Shown here piece by piece: positions 1 to 6,641 of a stretch of DNA of 18,683 nt. Every line of letters starts with the position of its first letter. Positions within the stretch are counted from its first letter, which is position 1. Location: NCBI GenBank assembly GCA_034432795.1, contig DAOUBF010000089.1, forward strand, positions 1 through 18,683, in the 5' to 3' direction. The notes beneath the pieces are model-generated. The model did no database searches and had not been told where the DNA came from. It was given only the letters and a program-made list of their open reading frames with translations. Made by a program: the position numbers and the translations under genes. The DNA comes from DAOUBF01 sp034432795 (GTDB taxonomy: Bacteria; Chloroflexota; Anaerolineae; DSLN01).

Positions 1-653
1 CGGGAGGGGAGGTCAAAGGTGAAGGTGTGGCCGGAGGCCGAGAGGAGGGTGAGGGTTTCTCCGACGGCATCCACGACGCGCACCGGCCCCCCCTGGCAGG
101 GCGTGAGGCGCTTCACGTAATCAACTTGCCGGGTTCGGGTGACATTGCCATCCAGGTAACGACGGTGGACGTCTACCAGCACCACACCCTTCGGGCTGGG
201 GCCGCCCGCCGGGTCAGCCACCGCGCCAGCCCACACAATGATACGCACACTGCCGCCCTCTGTGTTTTCATCCCAGCGGTTTTGAATGGAGTAAGAGATA
301 GAGGAGTACCCGGCGACACCCTCCGAAATCGCCCCGGCACCGGCCAGTATGCCCACGACAGGCGGGAATACGGTCGGCTGTGGCGTGTGGAACCGTGCGG
401 TCGCTGCCGCGTTAGTGCCTATCGCACGGGCTGTCTCCTTCGCTCCTGGGACAGCTGTGTGGATGGTTCGGGTCACCTGCATAATCGCCCGCTTGGTGGC
501 TAACAAGTCAAACGGGTCTGGCGTGGCGAGGGGCGAATCTGCGGGCGTCGGACTCAAGCCGGAACAGCCGGTCATAGCCCAAAGGAGGACAACGACCACA
601 CCGCTTGCAGCAGTGGCTAATATGTATGTATGTGTACGTGATGGTCGGTTCAT
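1..653 (-). CDS. Putative lipoprotein, C-terminus cut by window edge
   Basis: An open frame runs from an ATG at 653 to the left edge without a stop (about 217 codons). It begins with a basic N-terminus (MNRPSRTHTY), a hydrophobic stretch and a lipobox-like MTGC ending at about residue 30, followed by a Ser/Pro/Thr-rich linker. This is the pattern of a lipid-anchored extracytoplasmic protein. A Gly/Ala-rich hydrophobic segment (PVVGILAGAGAISEG) follows at roughly residues 98-112. The rest looks beta-rich, with TRQVDYVKRLTPC and a final visible part repeating Thr-Leu-Thr-Leu and Thr-Phe-Thr-Phe strands. A GAGG ribosome-binding site lies 6 nt before the ATG. The secreted-protein gene upstream ends only 28 bp away on the same strand, so the two are probably cotranscribed. 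I recognise no family. The plus-strand frames over this region are shadows. Confidence 0.75.
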   Translation of the reverse strand, partial: MNRPSRTHTYILATAASGVVVVLLWAMTGCSGLSPTPADSPLATPDPFDLLATKRAIMQVTRTIHTAVPGAKETARAIGTNAAATARFHTPQPTVFPPVVGILAGAGAISEGVAGYSSISYSIQNRWDENTEGGSVRIIVWAGAVADPAGGPSPKGVVLVDVHRRYLDGNVTRTRQVDYVKRLTPCQGGPVRVVDAVGETLTLLSASGHTFTFDLPS

Positions 654-681
654 GATAGCCTCGTTTTCTTTATTGCCAGGT

Positions 682-1803
682 CTAATCGCTATCAGGCGGT
701 TGTGGCCAATCCACATCCCACAGGATGTCGGTTGACCATTTCAGTTCATTTTGGCTCGTGCCGGGATGATGGTTGATCCAATCCCACAGTTGGAGCCATC
801 CTTGCTCCGGTGTGTTGTCATCGGTTGTACATCCTCGCGGGTGTGGGCTGTGGCAGGCGCCGTACTGCGTCAGGGAGCCCAGAAAATACATGGGATTGTT
901 ATAGAACTGATATCCGTAGTAGCTGACACGCTGCCACTGGTCGGCGTTGACATCTGGGTTACCATATCCGTCATCCCACAGGTAAATCTGCGGCAACGGG
1001 TAGGCGGGAGGGAATATCCAGGAGACGTAATAGATGCGTTCAACGGTCCAGTCAAGTGGCGGATGGCAGTAGGGACAAGCGGTGTAGGGGCAACTCGTGC
1101 ACGCGCCATAGTTGATGTAGTTTGACCCCAGATAAGGGTTATAAGTTTCGCTGTATCCCAGCGCCCAGTCATAGGTCGGCCAATACCCGTTGAACTCTGG
1201 CTCTATATCGTTCGCGCCGTACACGGTAAGGTCTTCATCCCATCCCATCGTGTAGATGATCCATGTGTTCAGGTCGTTGATCATATAAGCCCACGCTTGG
1301 CCATGATCTTCGGTGACCGCCGGAGGATAAGGTGAAGGCGCGTCAGCGTTATTCGTGCCGATGGCGAGCGTCAGATGGGAACCAGGGGGAGAACATGCAT
1401 GGAAGCCTTCCAGGTAGCCCTTGACCGCCCAGGTGATTTCGTAGATCGGATGGAAGATCCGGTAATAGGATGTGACTGCGCCGTAGTAGCCGTAGTAAAC
1501 TGAGGGATATCCGAAGTCCAGAATGACGGTCACATCCTGGGCACCACGGGTACGTCTCTGTCCCTCATGACAGCCCTGATCGTACATGATGCCGTAATCA
1601 ACAAACTCAACGTAATGCGATGTGGTGGAGAGCGGCGGGGTCATGTTGATGGCCAGCGACAGATACGCTTGCGGTGTCGTGGGCGGAGGCAGCGGGCTAT
1701 CCAAGGCCAGCGACCGCACACCTGTGCCCGCCTGGACACTAGCGATAAGGAGCAGGACACCGAATGCGATCAGGGCGATGACAAGGAGAAGCCGGTAACT
1801 CAT
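682..1803 (-). CDS. Secreted Tyr/Trp-rich protein of unknown function
   Basis: The 373-residue product starts with a signal peptide: a hydrophobic core at about residues 4-24 and an SVQA cleavage site near residue 25. The mature protein is very rich in Tyr and Trp, with clusters such as VYYGYYG (102-108) and VSYYGYQFYNN (293-303). It has a CxxC-x4-CxxC cluster at C235, C238, C243 and C246, and further cysteines at 78, 137, 317 and 325, so disulfides or a metal site are likely. Alternating strand-like segments (VTVILDFG, LTLAIGTNN, DLTVYGANDIEPEFN, QIYLWDDGYG) ending in Asp/Glu/Asn resemble the beta-strand ends of a TIM-barrel glycosidase-like fold. That is only a shape-based guess. GGAG lies 5 nt before the ATG. 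A strong promoter sits about 30 bp upstream, and the partial lipoprotein gene follows 28 bp downstream. Confidence 0.8.
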   Translation of the reverse strand: MSYRLLLVIALIAFGVLLLIASVQAGTGVRSLALDSPLPPPTTPQAYLSLAINMTPPLSTTSHYVEFVDYGIMYDQGCHEGQRRTRGAQDVTVILDFGYPSVYYGYYGAVTSYYRIFHPIYEITWAVKGYLEGFHACSPPGSHLTLAIGTNNADAPSPYPPAVTEDHGQAWAYMINDLNTWIIYTMGWDEDLTVYGANDIEPEFNGYWPTYDWALGYSETYNPYLGSNYINYGACTSCPYTACPYCHPPLDWTVERIYYVSWIFPPAYPLPQIYLWDDGYGNPDVNADQWQRVSYYGYQFYNNPMYFLGSLTQYGACHSPHPRGCTTDDNTPEQGWLQLWDWINHHPGTSQNELKWSTDILWDVDWPQPPDSD

Positions 1804-1834
1804 GATAGCTCCATCGCGTTATGTAAGTCCCTCC

Positions 1835-1863
1835 AGTGTAGCACAGAATCACCGCTCTGTCAA
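1835..1863 (-). promoter_or_regulatory. Sigma70-type promoter of the secreted protein/lipoprotein pair
   Basis: On the minus strand TTGACA (1863-1858) is followed by a 17-bp spacer and TACACT (1840-1835), with a TG one base before the -10 (extended -10). The expected start of transcription is near 1828, giving a leader of about 25 nt that carries GGAG before the ATG at 1803. Confidence 0.7.
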
Positions 1864-1956
1864 TATGTTCAGTGTGATTATGAAAAGAGAATTGATACAT
1901 CGGCCCGGCATCCCTGGCCCGCGCCTCTATAGGGAGAGACGCTGCTGGCTGCTCCT

Positions 1957-2075
1957 CTGTTCCCGCTAGGGGACAGGGCGACGCCGGCGCAGGGCGTGGG
2001 CGTCGCCATCGCGGGCCGGTGAGGGCACGGCTGCTGACGCAGGCCGGCCTGCGTGAAGCTGTACGGGCACACAGC
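1957..2075. other. Run of GC-rich hairpins in a 370-bp gene-free stretch; possible structured RNA
   Basis: The region 1804-2173 holds no convincing gene. Within it lie four inverted repeats in a row: TGTTCCC/GGGGACA around a GCTA loop (1958-1975, one wobble pair), GGCGACGCC/GGCGTCGCC around a 13-nt loop (1977-2007), an 18-bp perfect palindrome (2037-2054), and GCTGT/ACAGC (2058-2075). No T-run follows any of them, so they are not simple terminators. I looked for signature motifs of RNase P RNA, tmRNA, SRP RNA and cobalamin riboswitches and found none. The strand is unknown. It could be a structured RNA, a protein-binding site, or a decayed repeat. Confidence 0.35.
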
Positions 2076-2131
2076 GGTGCGCCCCTCCTCACCTGATTGC
2101 GCACAGGCGTTTCAGCGACTTGGGGTGGACA

Positions 2132-2140
2132 TGTTATAAT
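2132..2140 (+). promoter_or_regulatory. Extended -10 promoter of the GNAT/racemase genes
   Basis: TG-T-TATAAT is a perfect extended -10 element at 2132-2140. No good -35 hexamer stands at 16-18 bp, which is typical of extended -10 promoters. Transcription would start near 2147, giving a leader of about 27 nt before the ATG at 2174, with GAGGA as the ribosome-binding site. Confidence 0.6.
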
Positions 2141-2173
2141 TAGGGAAGTGAATCACACCACGAGGACGCGCAT

Positions 2174-3058
2174 ATGGCAACGCACGTGCTCATCCGGCCA
2201 CTCACCACGGTTGAGGAAGTCAGGCAATGCGAGGAGATCCAGCGCCAGGCCTGGGGCATGGAAGACCTGGAGGTCGTGCCGCTCTCTGTGCTCATCACCG
2301 CCGCCAAGAATGAGGGCGTACTGCTGGGGGCCTTTATGGCGAATCAGATGATCGGTTTTACCTTTGGCTTCCTGGGCGCACGCCCCACCGCTCAGCGCGA
2401 CGTGCCGGTGCACAGCCGTCTTAAGCTGTGCTCCCATATGACTGCCGTCCTGCCCCCCTACCGCGACCAGGGCATCGGCTATGCGCTCAAGCTGGCTCAG
2501 CGCGATCACGCCCTGGCGCAAGGGCTGGACCTGATCACCTGGACCTATGACCCCCTGGAAGGACGCAACGCCGCGCTCAACATCGCCAAGCTCGGCACGG
2601 TGACGAACACCTATTTGCGCAATATCTACGGGGAGATGCGGGATGCGCTCAACGCCGGGCTGCCTACCGACCGCTTCCAGGTGGACTGGTGGATCAGGAG
2701 CCAGCGGGTGAAGATGCGGCTTGCTGGCGAGCGCCCGCGCCTGAGCTATGAGCAGGTCATCGCCAGCGGGGCACAGGTGATCAATCCGGTGACCCTCCAG
2801 AGCGACGGCACCCCCCAGCCGGGCGCCTGGCAACTGCCCTCCGGCCCGATGGCTATAGCGGAGATCCCGGCGGATTTCCAGGCCCTGAAACGCAAGGACC
2901 TGGCCCTGGCGCACGCCTGGCGCCAGCATACCCGCGAACTGTTTGAAGCCTGCTTCGCCGCCGGTTACGTCGTCACCGACTTCCTGCATGAGACCGTCGG
3001 CGGTTGGCCACGCAACTTCTACATCCTGACCCGCCAGGAGGATACGCAAGCATTGTAG
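2174..3058 (+). CDS. COG3375-type GNAT N-acyltransferase, candidate D-amino-acid N-succinyltransferase
   Basis: The 294-residue protein has a GNAT fold in its N-terminal half. The acyl-CoA pyrophosphate loop is visible at V92-L-P-P-Y-R-D-Q-G-I-G102 (Q/RxxGxG), preceded by the strand SHMTA and followed by the helix YALKLAQRDHALAQG. The family motif TWTYDPLEGRNAALNIAKLG (123-142) is typical of COG3375, a conserved GNAT group longer than ordinary GNATs (about 270-300 residues). In Geobacillus kaustophilus a GNAT next to an N-succinylamino-acid racemase succinylates D-amino acids from succinyl-CoA. Here the next gene on the same strand is such a racemase, so the same role is inferred. Substrate specificity cannot be read from the sequence. 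Start: GAGGA lies 8 nt before the ATG. The long open frame on the opposite strand is a composition shadow. Confidence 0.85.
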   Translation: MATHVLIRPLTTVEEVRQCEEIQRQAWGMEDLEVVPLSVLITAAKNEGVLLGAFMANQMIGFTFGFLGARPTAQRDVPVHSRLKLCSHMTAVLPPYRDQGIGYALKLAQRDHALAQGLDLITWTYDPLEGRNAALNIAKLGTVTNTYLRNIYGEMRDALNAGLPTDRFQVDWWIRSQRVKMRLAGERPRLSYEQVIASGAQVINPVTLQSDGTPQPGAWQLPSGPMAIAEIPADFQALKRKDLALAHAWRQHTRELFEACFAAGYVVTDFLHETVGGWPRNFYILTRQEDTQAL

Positions 3059-3092
3059 ATTCAGGCGATCACAGATTTACCCCCCACCCCGG

Positions 3093-3146
3093 CCCTCCCC
3101 CACAGAGGGGGAGGGGGTAAGTTCCCTCCCCCTGGATAGGGGAGGG
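3093..3146. repeat. Two adjacent CCCTCCCC hairpins (dispersed repeat family)
   Basis: CCCTCCCCC/GGGGGAGGG with an ACAGA loop lies at 3093-3115, and CCCTCCCC/GGGGAGGG with a 7-nt loop at 3124-3146. A near-identical hairpin is at 13996-14018 and a degenerate one at 7664-7681. No T-run follows. They form a short dispersed intergenic repeat and sit here between the GNAT and racemase genes. Confidence 0.65.
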
Positions 3147-3166
3147 TGAGGGAGGGAGTGACAGTT

Positions 3167-3231
3167 CGCAAAGAGCGCAAAGAGAAATAGAAATGCTTCG
3201 CATCCTTGGCGCCCTTCGCGCTCTTTGTGTC
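3167..3231. repeat. CGCAAAG-type inverted-repeat element, short copy
   Basis: The left arm is CGCAAAGAGCGCAAAGAG (3167-3184). The right arm, CTTCGCGCTCTTTGTGTC (3214-3231), is nearly its reverse complement. The element ends about 20 bp before the racemase start, so its right edge borders the leader and ribosome-binding site. It shares the CGCAAAG core with the longer element at 14895-15020. Confidence 0.55.
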
Positions 3232-3251
3232 TTAGAAAAAGGGGAACTAAC

Positions 3252-4367
3252 TTGCGCATTGAACGGATTGAACTCTACCACATCAAAATGCCCCTGGTGG
3301 CGCCGTTCCAGACGAGCGGCTGGACGGAGGTGGACCGGGCGGTGCCCCTGGTGGCGGTGTATAGCCAGGGGCTGGTCGGCTGGGGCGAATGCGTCGCCTC
3401 GCAAGGCCCCTGGTATTCCTACGAAACGGATGAGACCGCCTGGCTGATCCTGAGTGAATACCTCATCCCCATGGTGCTGGGCCAGGACATCACCGATCCC
3501 AGCCAGCCCTTCCAGCTCACCCGCCGCGTGCGCGGGCACAATATGGCCAAGGCCACGCTGGAGATGGCCATCTGGGACCTGCTCGGCCAGGCGCAGGGCA
3601 TCTCACTGGCGCAGATGCTCGGCGGCGTGCGCGACCGCGTAGAGGTGGGCGTGAGCGTCGGCATCCAGCCCTCCATCCAGGCCACGCTCCAGACCATCCA
3701 GGGCTACCTGGACATGGGCTATCGGCGCATCAAGATCAAGATCAAGCCCGGCTGGGATGTGGAGGTCGTGCGCGCCATCCGCCGCGAGTTCGGCGACATC
3801 CGCCTGCAAGTGGACGCCAACTCCGCCTACCGCCTGGACGAGGCCCTGCCCGTCTTTAAGGCCATGGACGACCAGGGACTGCTCTTGATTGAGCAACCCC
3901 TGGGCGAAGACGACATCCTGGACCATGCCAAGCTCCAGCCCCACCTCCGCACGCCCCTATGCCTGGACGAGAGCATCCACACGCTGGACCACGCCCGTTG
4001 GGCGTTGGAGGTGGGCGCCTGTCGGGTGATCAACATCAAGCAGGGGCGCGTCGGTGGGCTGTGGGTCAGCCGCCAGATTCACGACCTGTGCCAGGCGCAG
4101 GGCATCCCTGTGTGGTGTGGCGGCATGCTGGAGACGGGCATCGGGCGGGCGGCCAACGTGGCCCTAGCGAGCCTGCCCAACTTCCGCCTGCCCGGCGACA
4201 TCTCGGCCAGCGACCGCTATTACCACGAGGACCTGATTGACCCGCCCTTCCGCCTCAACCCCGACAGCACGTTGACCGTCCCCACCGGCCCTGGCCTGGG
4301 GGTGCGTCCCGTGCCGGAACGCCTGGCAAAGGTCACGTTGCGCCGGGCGGAGTTCCGGGTTGGATGA
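3252..4367 (+). CDS. N-succinylamino-acid racemase / o-succinylbenzoate synthase (enolase superfamily, MenC-like)
   Basis: This 371-residue enolase-superfamily enzyme acts by proton abstraction next to a carboxylate. From a TTG start, the catalytic set reads K163-x-K165 (KIKP), metal ligands D188 (VDAN), E214 (IEQP) and D239 (LDES), and K263 in NIKQGRVGG. These numbers match, as I recall them, the Amycolatopsis NSAR/OSBS enzyme almost one for one. An Arg at 266, reported as favouring racemase over OSBS activity, is also present. An N-terminal capping domain (1-130) precedes the barrel. The TTG is chosen because AGGGG stands about 8 nt before it. The in-frame ATG at 3225 lies inside the upstream repeat and lacks a ribosome-binding site. 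No other menaquinone gene is in the window and the neighbour is a COG3375 GNAT, so racemization of N-succinyl amino acids is more likely than menaquinone synthesis. The expected desuccinylase is not here. Confidence 0.88.
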   Translation: MRIERIELYHIKMPLVAPFQTSGWTEVDRAVPLVAVYSQGLVGWGECVASQGPWYSYETDETAWLILSEYLIPMVLGQDITDPSQPFQLTRRVRGHNMAKATLEMAIWDLLGQAQGISLAQMLGGVRDRVEVGVSVGIQPSIQATLQTIQGYLDMGYRRIKIKIKPGWDVEVVRAIRREFGDIRLQVDANSAYRLDEALPVFKAMDDQGLLLIEQPLGEDDILDHAKLQPHLRTPLCLDESIHTLDHARWALEVGACRVINIKQGRVGGLWVSRQIHDLCQAQGIPVWCGGMLETGIGRAANVALASLPNFRLPGDISASDRYYHEDLIDPPFRLNPDSTLTVPTGPGLGVRPVPERLAKVTLRRAEFRVG

Positions 4368-4395
4368 GGGGATTGGGGAAGCGTCCAGCCCCTAC

Positions 4396-5550
4396 TCAAA
4401 TCACATTATACTCCTGGATGGCCCGCCCCTCGCGGAAGCGATCCAGCCGCAAGGGCGTAATATCTATCGTGTGCGCCGCGCCGTCCAGGATCTCCTCGGC
4501 CAACAGCAGGCCAGCGATCGGGCCATGCATGAAGCCGTGACCACTGAAGCCGGTGATACAATAAAACCCCTCCAACTCCGCCACGCGTCCCAGGATGGGA
4601 TGGGCATCGGGCGAGACCTCATACAGCCCGGCCCAGGCGGCGGCCTTACCCGCCCGCTCCAACAGGGGTAAGCGCTGGATGGCTGCCTCCAAATGCACCA
4701 ACTCCCACTCCGGGTCCACGCTCTGGTCAAATCCAGGGCGCTCATTCGGGTTGGACATGCCCGTCAGCAGCCCCTCGCCCTCGCGATGGAAGTACAGGCT
4801 CTGGGCGAAGTCAATCACGAAGGGGAAGTCGGGGGGAATCTCCGGCAGGGGCGTGGTGACCAGGATCTGGCGGCGGATCGGCTGGACGGGGATGTCCACG
4901 CCCGCCATGCGCCCCACCAGGGCCGCCCAGGGCCCCGCTGCATTGACCACAACCGGCGTGGCAATGTCCCCTTGCGAGGTGCGCACGCCGCGCACCCGCC
5001 CGCCCTCAACCACAATGCCGGTCACCTCCACATCGGTAAAGGGCTTCGCCCCCAACCGGCGGGCGCCGCTGATATAGCCCTGGGTCACGCCCGCCGGATC
5101 GGCCAACCCATCGCGGCCATAGAACGTGCCTGCCAGTACGTCGTCGGTGCGCACCTGGGGCAGCCGGCGGGCCACCTCGTCGTGCGTCAGCCACTCGGTC
5201 ATGACGCCCAGGCGATGCTGCAAGGCGACATGGCGCCGGAACGCCTCCACGTCCTCCTGGCGCGTGAGCAGGAAAAGGTAGCCGCAGAAGCGCAGGTCAA
5301 TCGGATACCCCGGCTCCTCCTCAAAGCGCTCCAGCATGGCGATGCTTTTGAGCGAGAGACGGATGTTGATCTCGGTGGCAAACTGGTGACGGATGCCCCC
5401 GGCGTTCTTCCCTGTTGCCCCCGCCCCGAAAAACGGCTCACGTTCCAGGAGCACAGTGTTGGTACAGCCGCGTTTGGCGAGATGATACGCGGTGCTGGCG
5501 CCCATGACGCCCCCGCCAATGATGACGACATCTGCGGTGTGTGGCAGCAT
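4396..5550 (-). CDS. FAD-dependent DAO-family amino-acid oxidase/dehydrogenase (SoxB-like)
   Basis: A 384-residue flavoprotein of the D-amino-acid oxidase/sarcosine oxidase beta family. The dinucleotide-binding motif is G12-G-G14-V-M-G17 in VVIIGGGVMGAST, followed by an acidic strand end (LLERE). The family landmarks GATGKNAGGIRHQF, VVNAAGPWA, YEVSPDAHPILG and the C-terminal GFSGHGFMHGP are all present, and they resemble the beta subunits of sarcosine oxidase and dye-linked proline dehydrogenases. Reaction: oxidation of a secondary or D-amino acid to the imino acid with FAD reduction. The substrate is not deducible. It appears to be a single-subunit enzyme. The ATG at 5550 has GGAG 5 nt upstream. 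An ATG at 5571 would add 7 residues but has a poor site. It lies about 30 bp downstream of the OCD-family gene in one operon and converges on the racemase gene. Confidence 0.88.
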   Translation of the reverse strand: MLPHTADVVIIGGGVMGASTAYHLAKRGCTNTVLLEREPFFGAGATGKNAGGIRHQFATEINIRLSLKSIAMLERFEEEPGYPIDLRFCGYLFLLTRQEDVEAFRRHVALQHRLGVMTEWLTHDEVARRLPQVRTDDVLAGTFYGRDGLADPAGVTQGYISGARRLGAKPFTDVEVTGIVVEGGRVRGVRTSQGDIATPVVVNAAGPWAALVGRMAGVDIPVQPIRRQILVTTPLPEIPPDFPFVIDFAQSLYFHREGEGLLTGMSNPNERPGFDQSVDPEWELVHLEAAIQRLPLLERAGKAAAWAGLYEVSPDAHPILGRVAELEGFYCITGFSGHGFMHGPIAGLLLAEEILDGAAHTIDITPLRLDRFREGRAIQEYNVI

Positions 5551-5581
5551 GTCCGCTCCGCTCACAACCATACATTATCAT

Positions 5582-6565
5582 CTACAGGTCAATCATCCGC
5601 CCCAGCCCCCGCTCCTGCGCCACGCGCAACACCTGGCTGGCGACGGCCACATCCTGCACGGCGTTGCCCACCGATTTGAACAGGGTGATCTCGCGGGGGG
5701 ATGTGCGCCCCGGTTTGACGCCGTTGATGATCTCGCCGATCTCCGCGTAGATATGCGCTTCGGAGATCAGGCCCTGGCGGATGGGGATGATCAGGTCGCC
5801 CGCCTCCGCCAGGCAGGCCTCCCGCGAGTCCACAATCACCTTCGCCCGGCGCACCGTCTCCGCATCTATCTCCTGCATCTCAGGCGTGTACGCGCCGATG
5901 GCATTGATGTGCGCCCCGACAGCGACGTCCTTGTTGTTGAAGACCGGCGTCTTGGAGGTCGTCGCCGTCACGATGATCTCGGCATCGCGCACGGCCTCCG
6001 CTGGCGTATTTACCGGCCGGACCTGGGAGGGGATCGGGCCAAGGCCGCTCATCTCCTGGGCCAGCACCTCCGCCTTGAACAGATTGGGGTCGTAGACGCG
6101 CACCTCGCGGACGTCGCGCACCGTGCAGACGGCCTCCAACTGCGTCCGCGCCTGGACACCGGCGCCAAACAGCGCCACAATACTGGCATCGCGGAGCGCC
6201 AGCAGGTCGGTGGCCACGCCGGAGGCCGCCCCCGTGCGCAGCGCGGTCAGCCAGGTCCCATCCATGATCGCCATCGGACGGCCCGTTCTCGCATCCAGGA
6301 CAACGACAATCGCGCTCGTCGTGGGCAGGCCCAGGGCGGGATTGCCGCTATACACCGAGACGATCTTGACCGCCAGGTCGCCACTTTCCTCAAGATAAGC
6401 AGGCATAAACAGGGAGACCCCATCCTTCGTCTCCACGCGGCTGCGCACAGGCACACGGGCGCGGCCGGCGGAGAGCTGGCCAAAGGCCCGGCGCACGACA
6501 GGGATGGCCTCCCGCATGGTGAGGGTGGCACGCAGGTCTTCTTGAGATAGGATACGGACTTTCAC
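5582..6565 (-). CDS. Ornithine cyclodeaminase/mu-crystallin family, probable ketimine reductase
   Basis: The 327-residue protein has the whole OCD/mu-crystallin pattern: K67 in AVKIVS, R110 in TALRTGAAS, the Rossmann loop FGAGVQA (133-139) in ALFGAGVQARTQ, and the helix after it. Where true ornithine cyclodeaminases have the catalytic Asp in a GxDxPGKxEL motif, this protein reads GAYTPEMQEID (224-234). That form is more like the NAD(P)H-dependent delta1-pyrroline-2-carboxylate/ketimine reductases and related amino-acid dehydrogenases of the family. I therefore favour a reductase over ornithine cyclization. The GTG start at 6565 has a full AGGAGGT 5 nt upstream. It is the first gene of an operon with the flavin oxidase, whose imino-acid product is the natural substrate class for such a reductase. 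Confidence 0.85.
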   Translation of the reverse strand: MKVRILSQEDLRATLTMREAIPVVRRAFGQLSAGRARVPVRSRVETKDGVSLFMPAYLEESGDLAVKIVSVYSGNPALGLPTTSAIVVVLDARTGRPMAIMDGTWLTALRTGAASGVATDLLALRDASIVALFGAGVQARTQLEAVCTVRDVREVRVYDPNLFKAEVLAQEMSGLGPIPSQVRPVNTPAEAVRDAEIIVTATTSKTPVFNNKDVAVGAHINAIGAYTPEMQEIDAETVRRAKVIVDSREACLAEAGDLIIPIRQGLISEAHIYAEIGEIINGVKPGRTSPREITLFKSVGNAVQDVAVASQVLRVAQERGLGRMIDL

Positions 6566-6598
6566 ACAGCACCTCCTGCATCCTGCATCCGCTTGTGA

Positions 6599-6626
6599 AT
6601 TCTATCCGCCCGACCGAGCCTGGCAA
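6599..6626 (-). promoter_or_regulatory. Putative sigma70 promoter of the OCD/oxidase operon
   Basis: On the minus strand TTGCCA (6626-6621), a 16-bp spacer and TAGAAT (6604-6599) precede the GTG start at 6565 by about 27 nt after the expected transcription start. It lies in the 76-bp gap after the CPBP protease gene. Confidence 0.45.
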
Positions 6627-6641
6627 ACCAAGCCAAAGGGA

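Noticed and set aside
27..735. Plus-strand frames at 27-503 and 349-735
   Set aside because: They lack ribosome-binding sites and family similarity. The minus strand encodes a lipoprotein with signal peptide and lipobox through most of this region.
2153..3049. 298-codon minus-strand open frame opposite the COG3375 GNAT
   Set aside because: The plus-strand product has clear GNAT motifs. The antisense frame is a GC-content shadow without recognisable domains or a good start.
3225..3251. ATG at 3225 as racemase start
   Set aside because: It adds nine residues from the repeat element and lacks a ribosome-binding site. The TTG at 3252 has AGGGG and gives catalytic residue numbers matching the family.
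4368..4395. Bidirectional terminator between the convergent racemase and oxidase genes
   Set aside because: Only a weak GGGG/CCCC pairing with a 10-nt loop is visible in the 28-bp gap, which is too little to support a call.
4693..6550. Long plus-strand open frames (4693-5679 and 5492-6550) opposite the oxidase and OCD-family genes
   Set aside because: Their translations are rich in His, Arg, Gln and Pro and have no family motifs, as expected for the complement of high-GC coding DNA. The minus-strand genes carry full motif sets.
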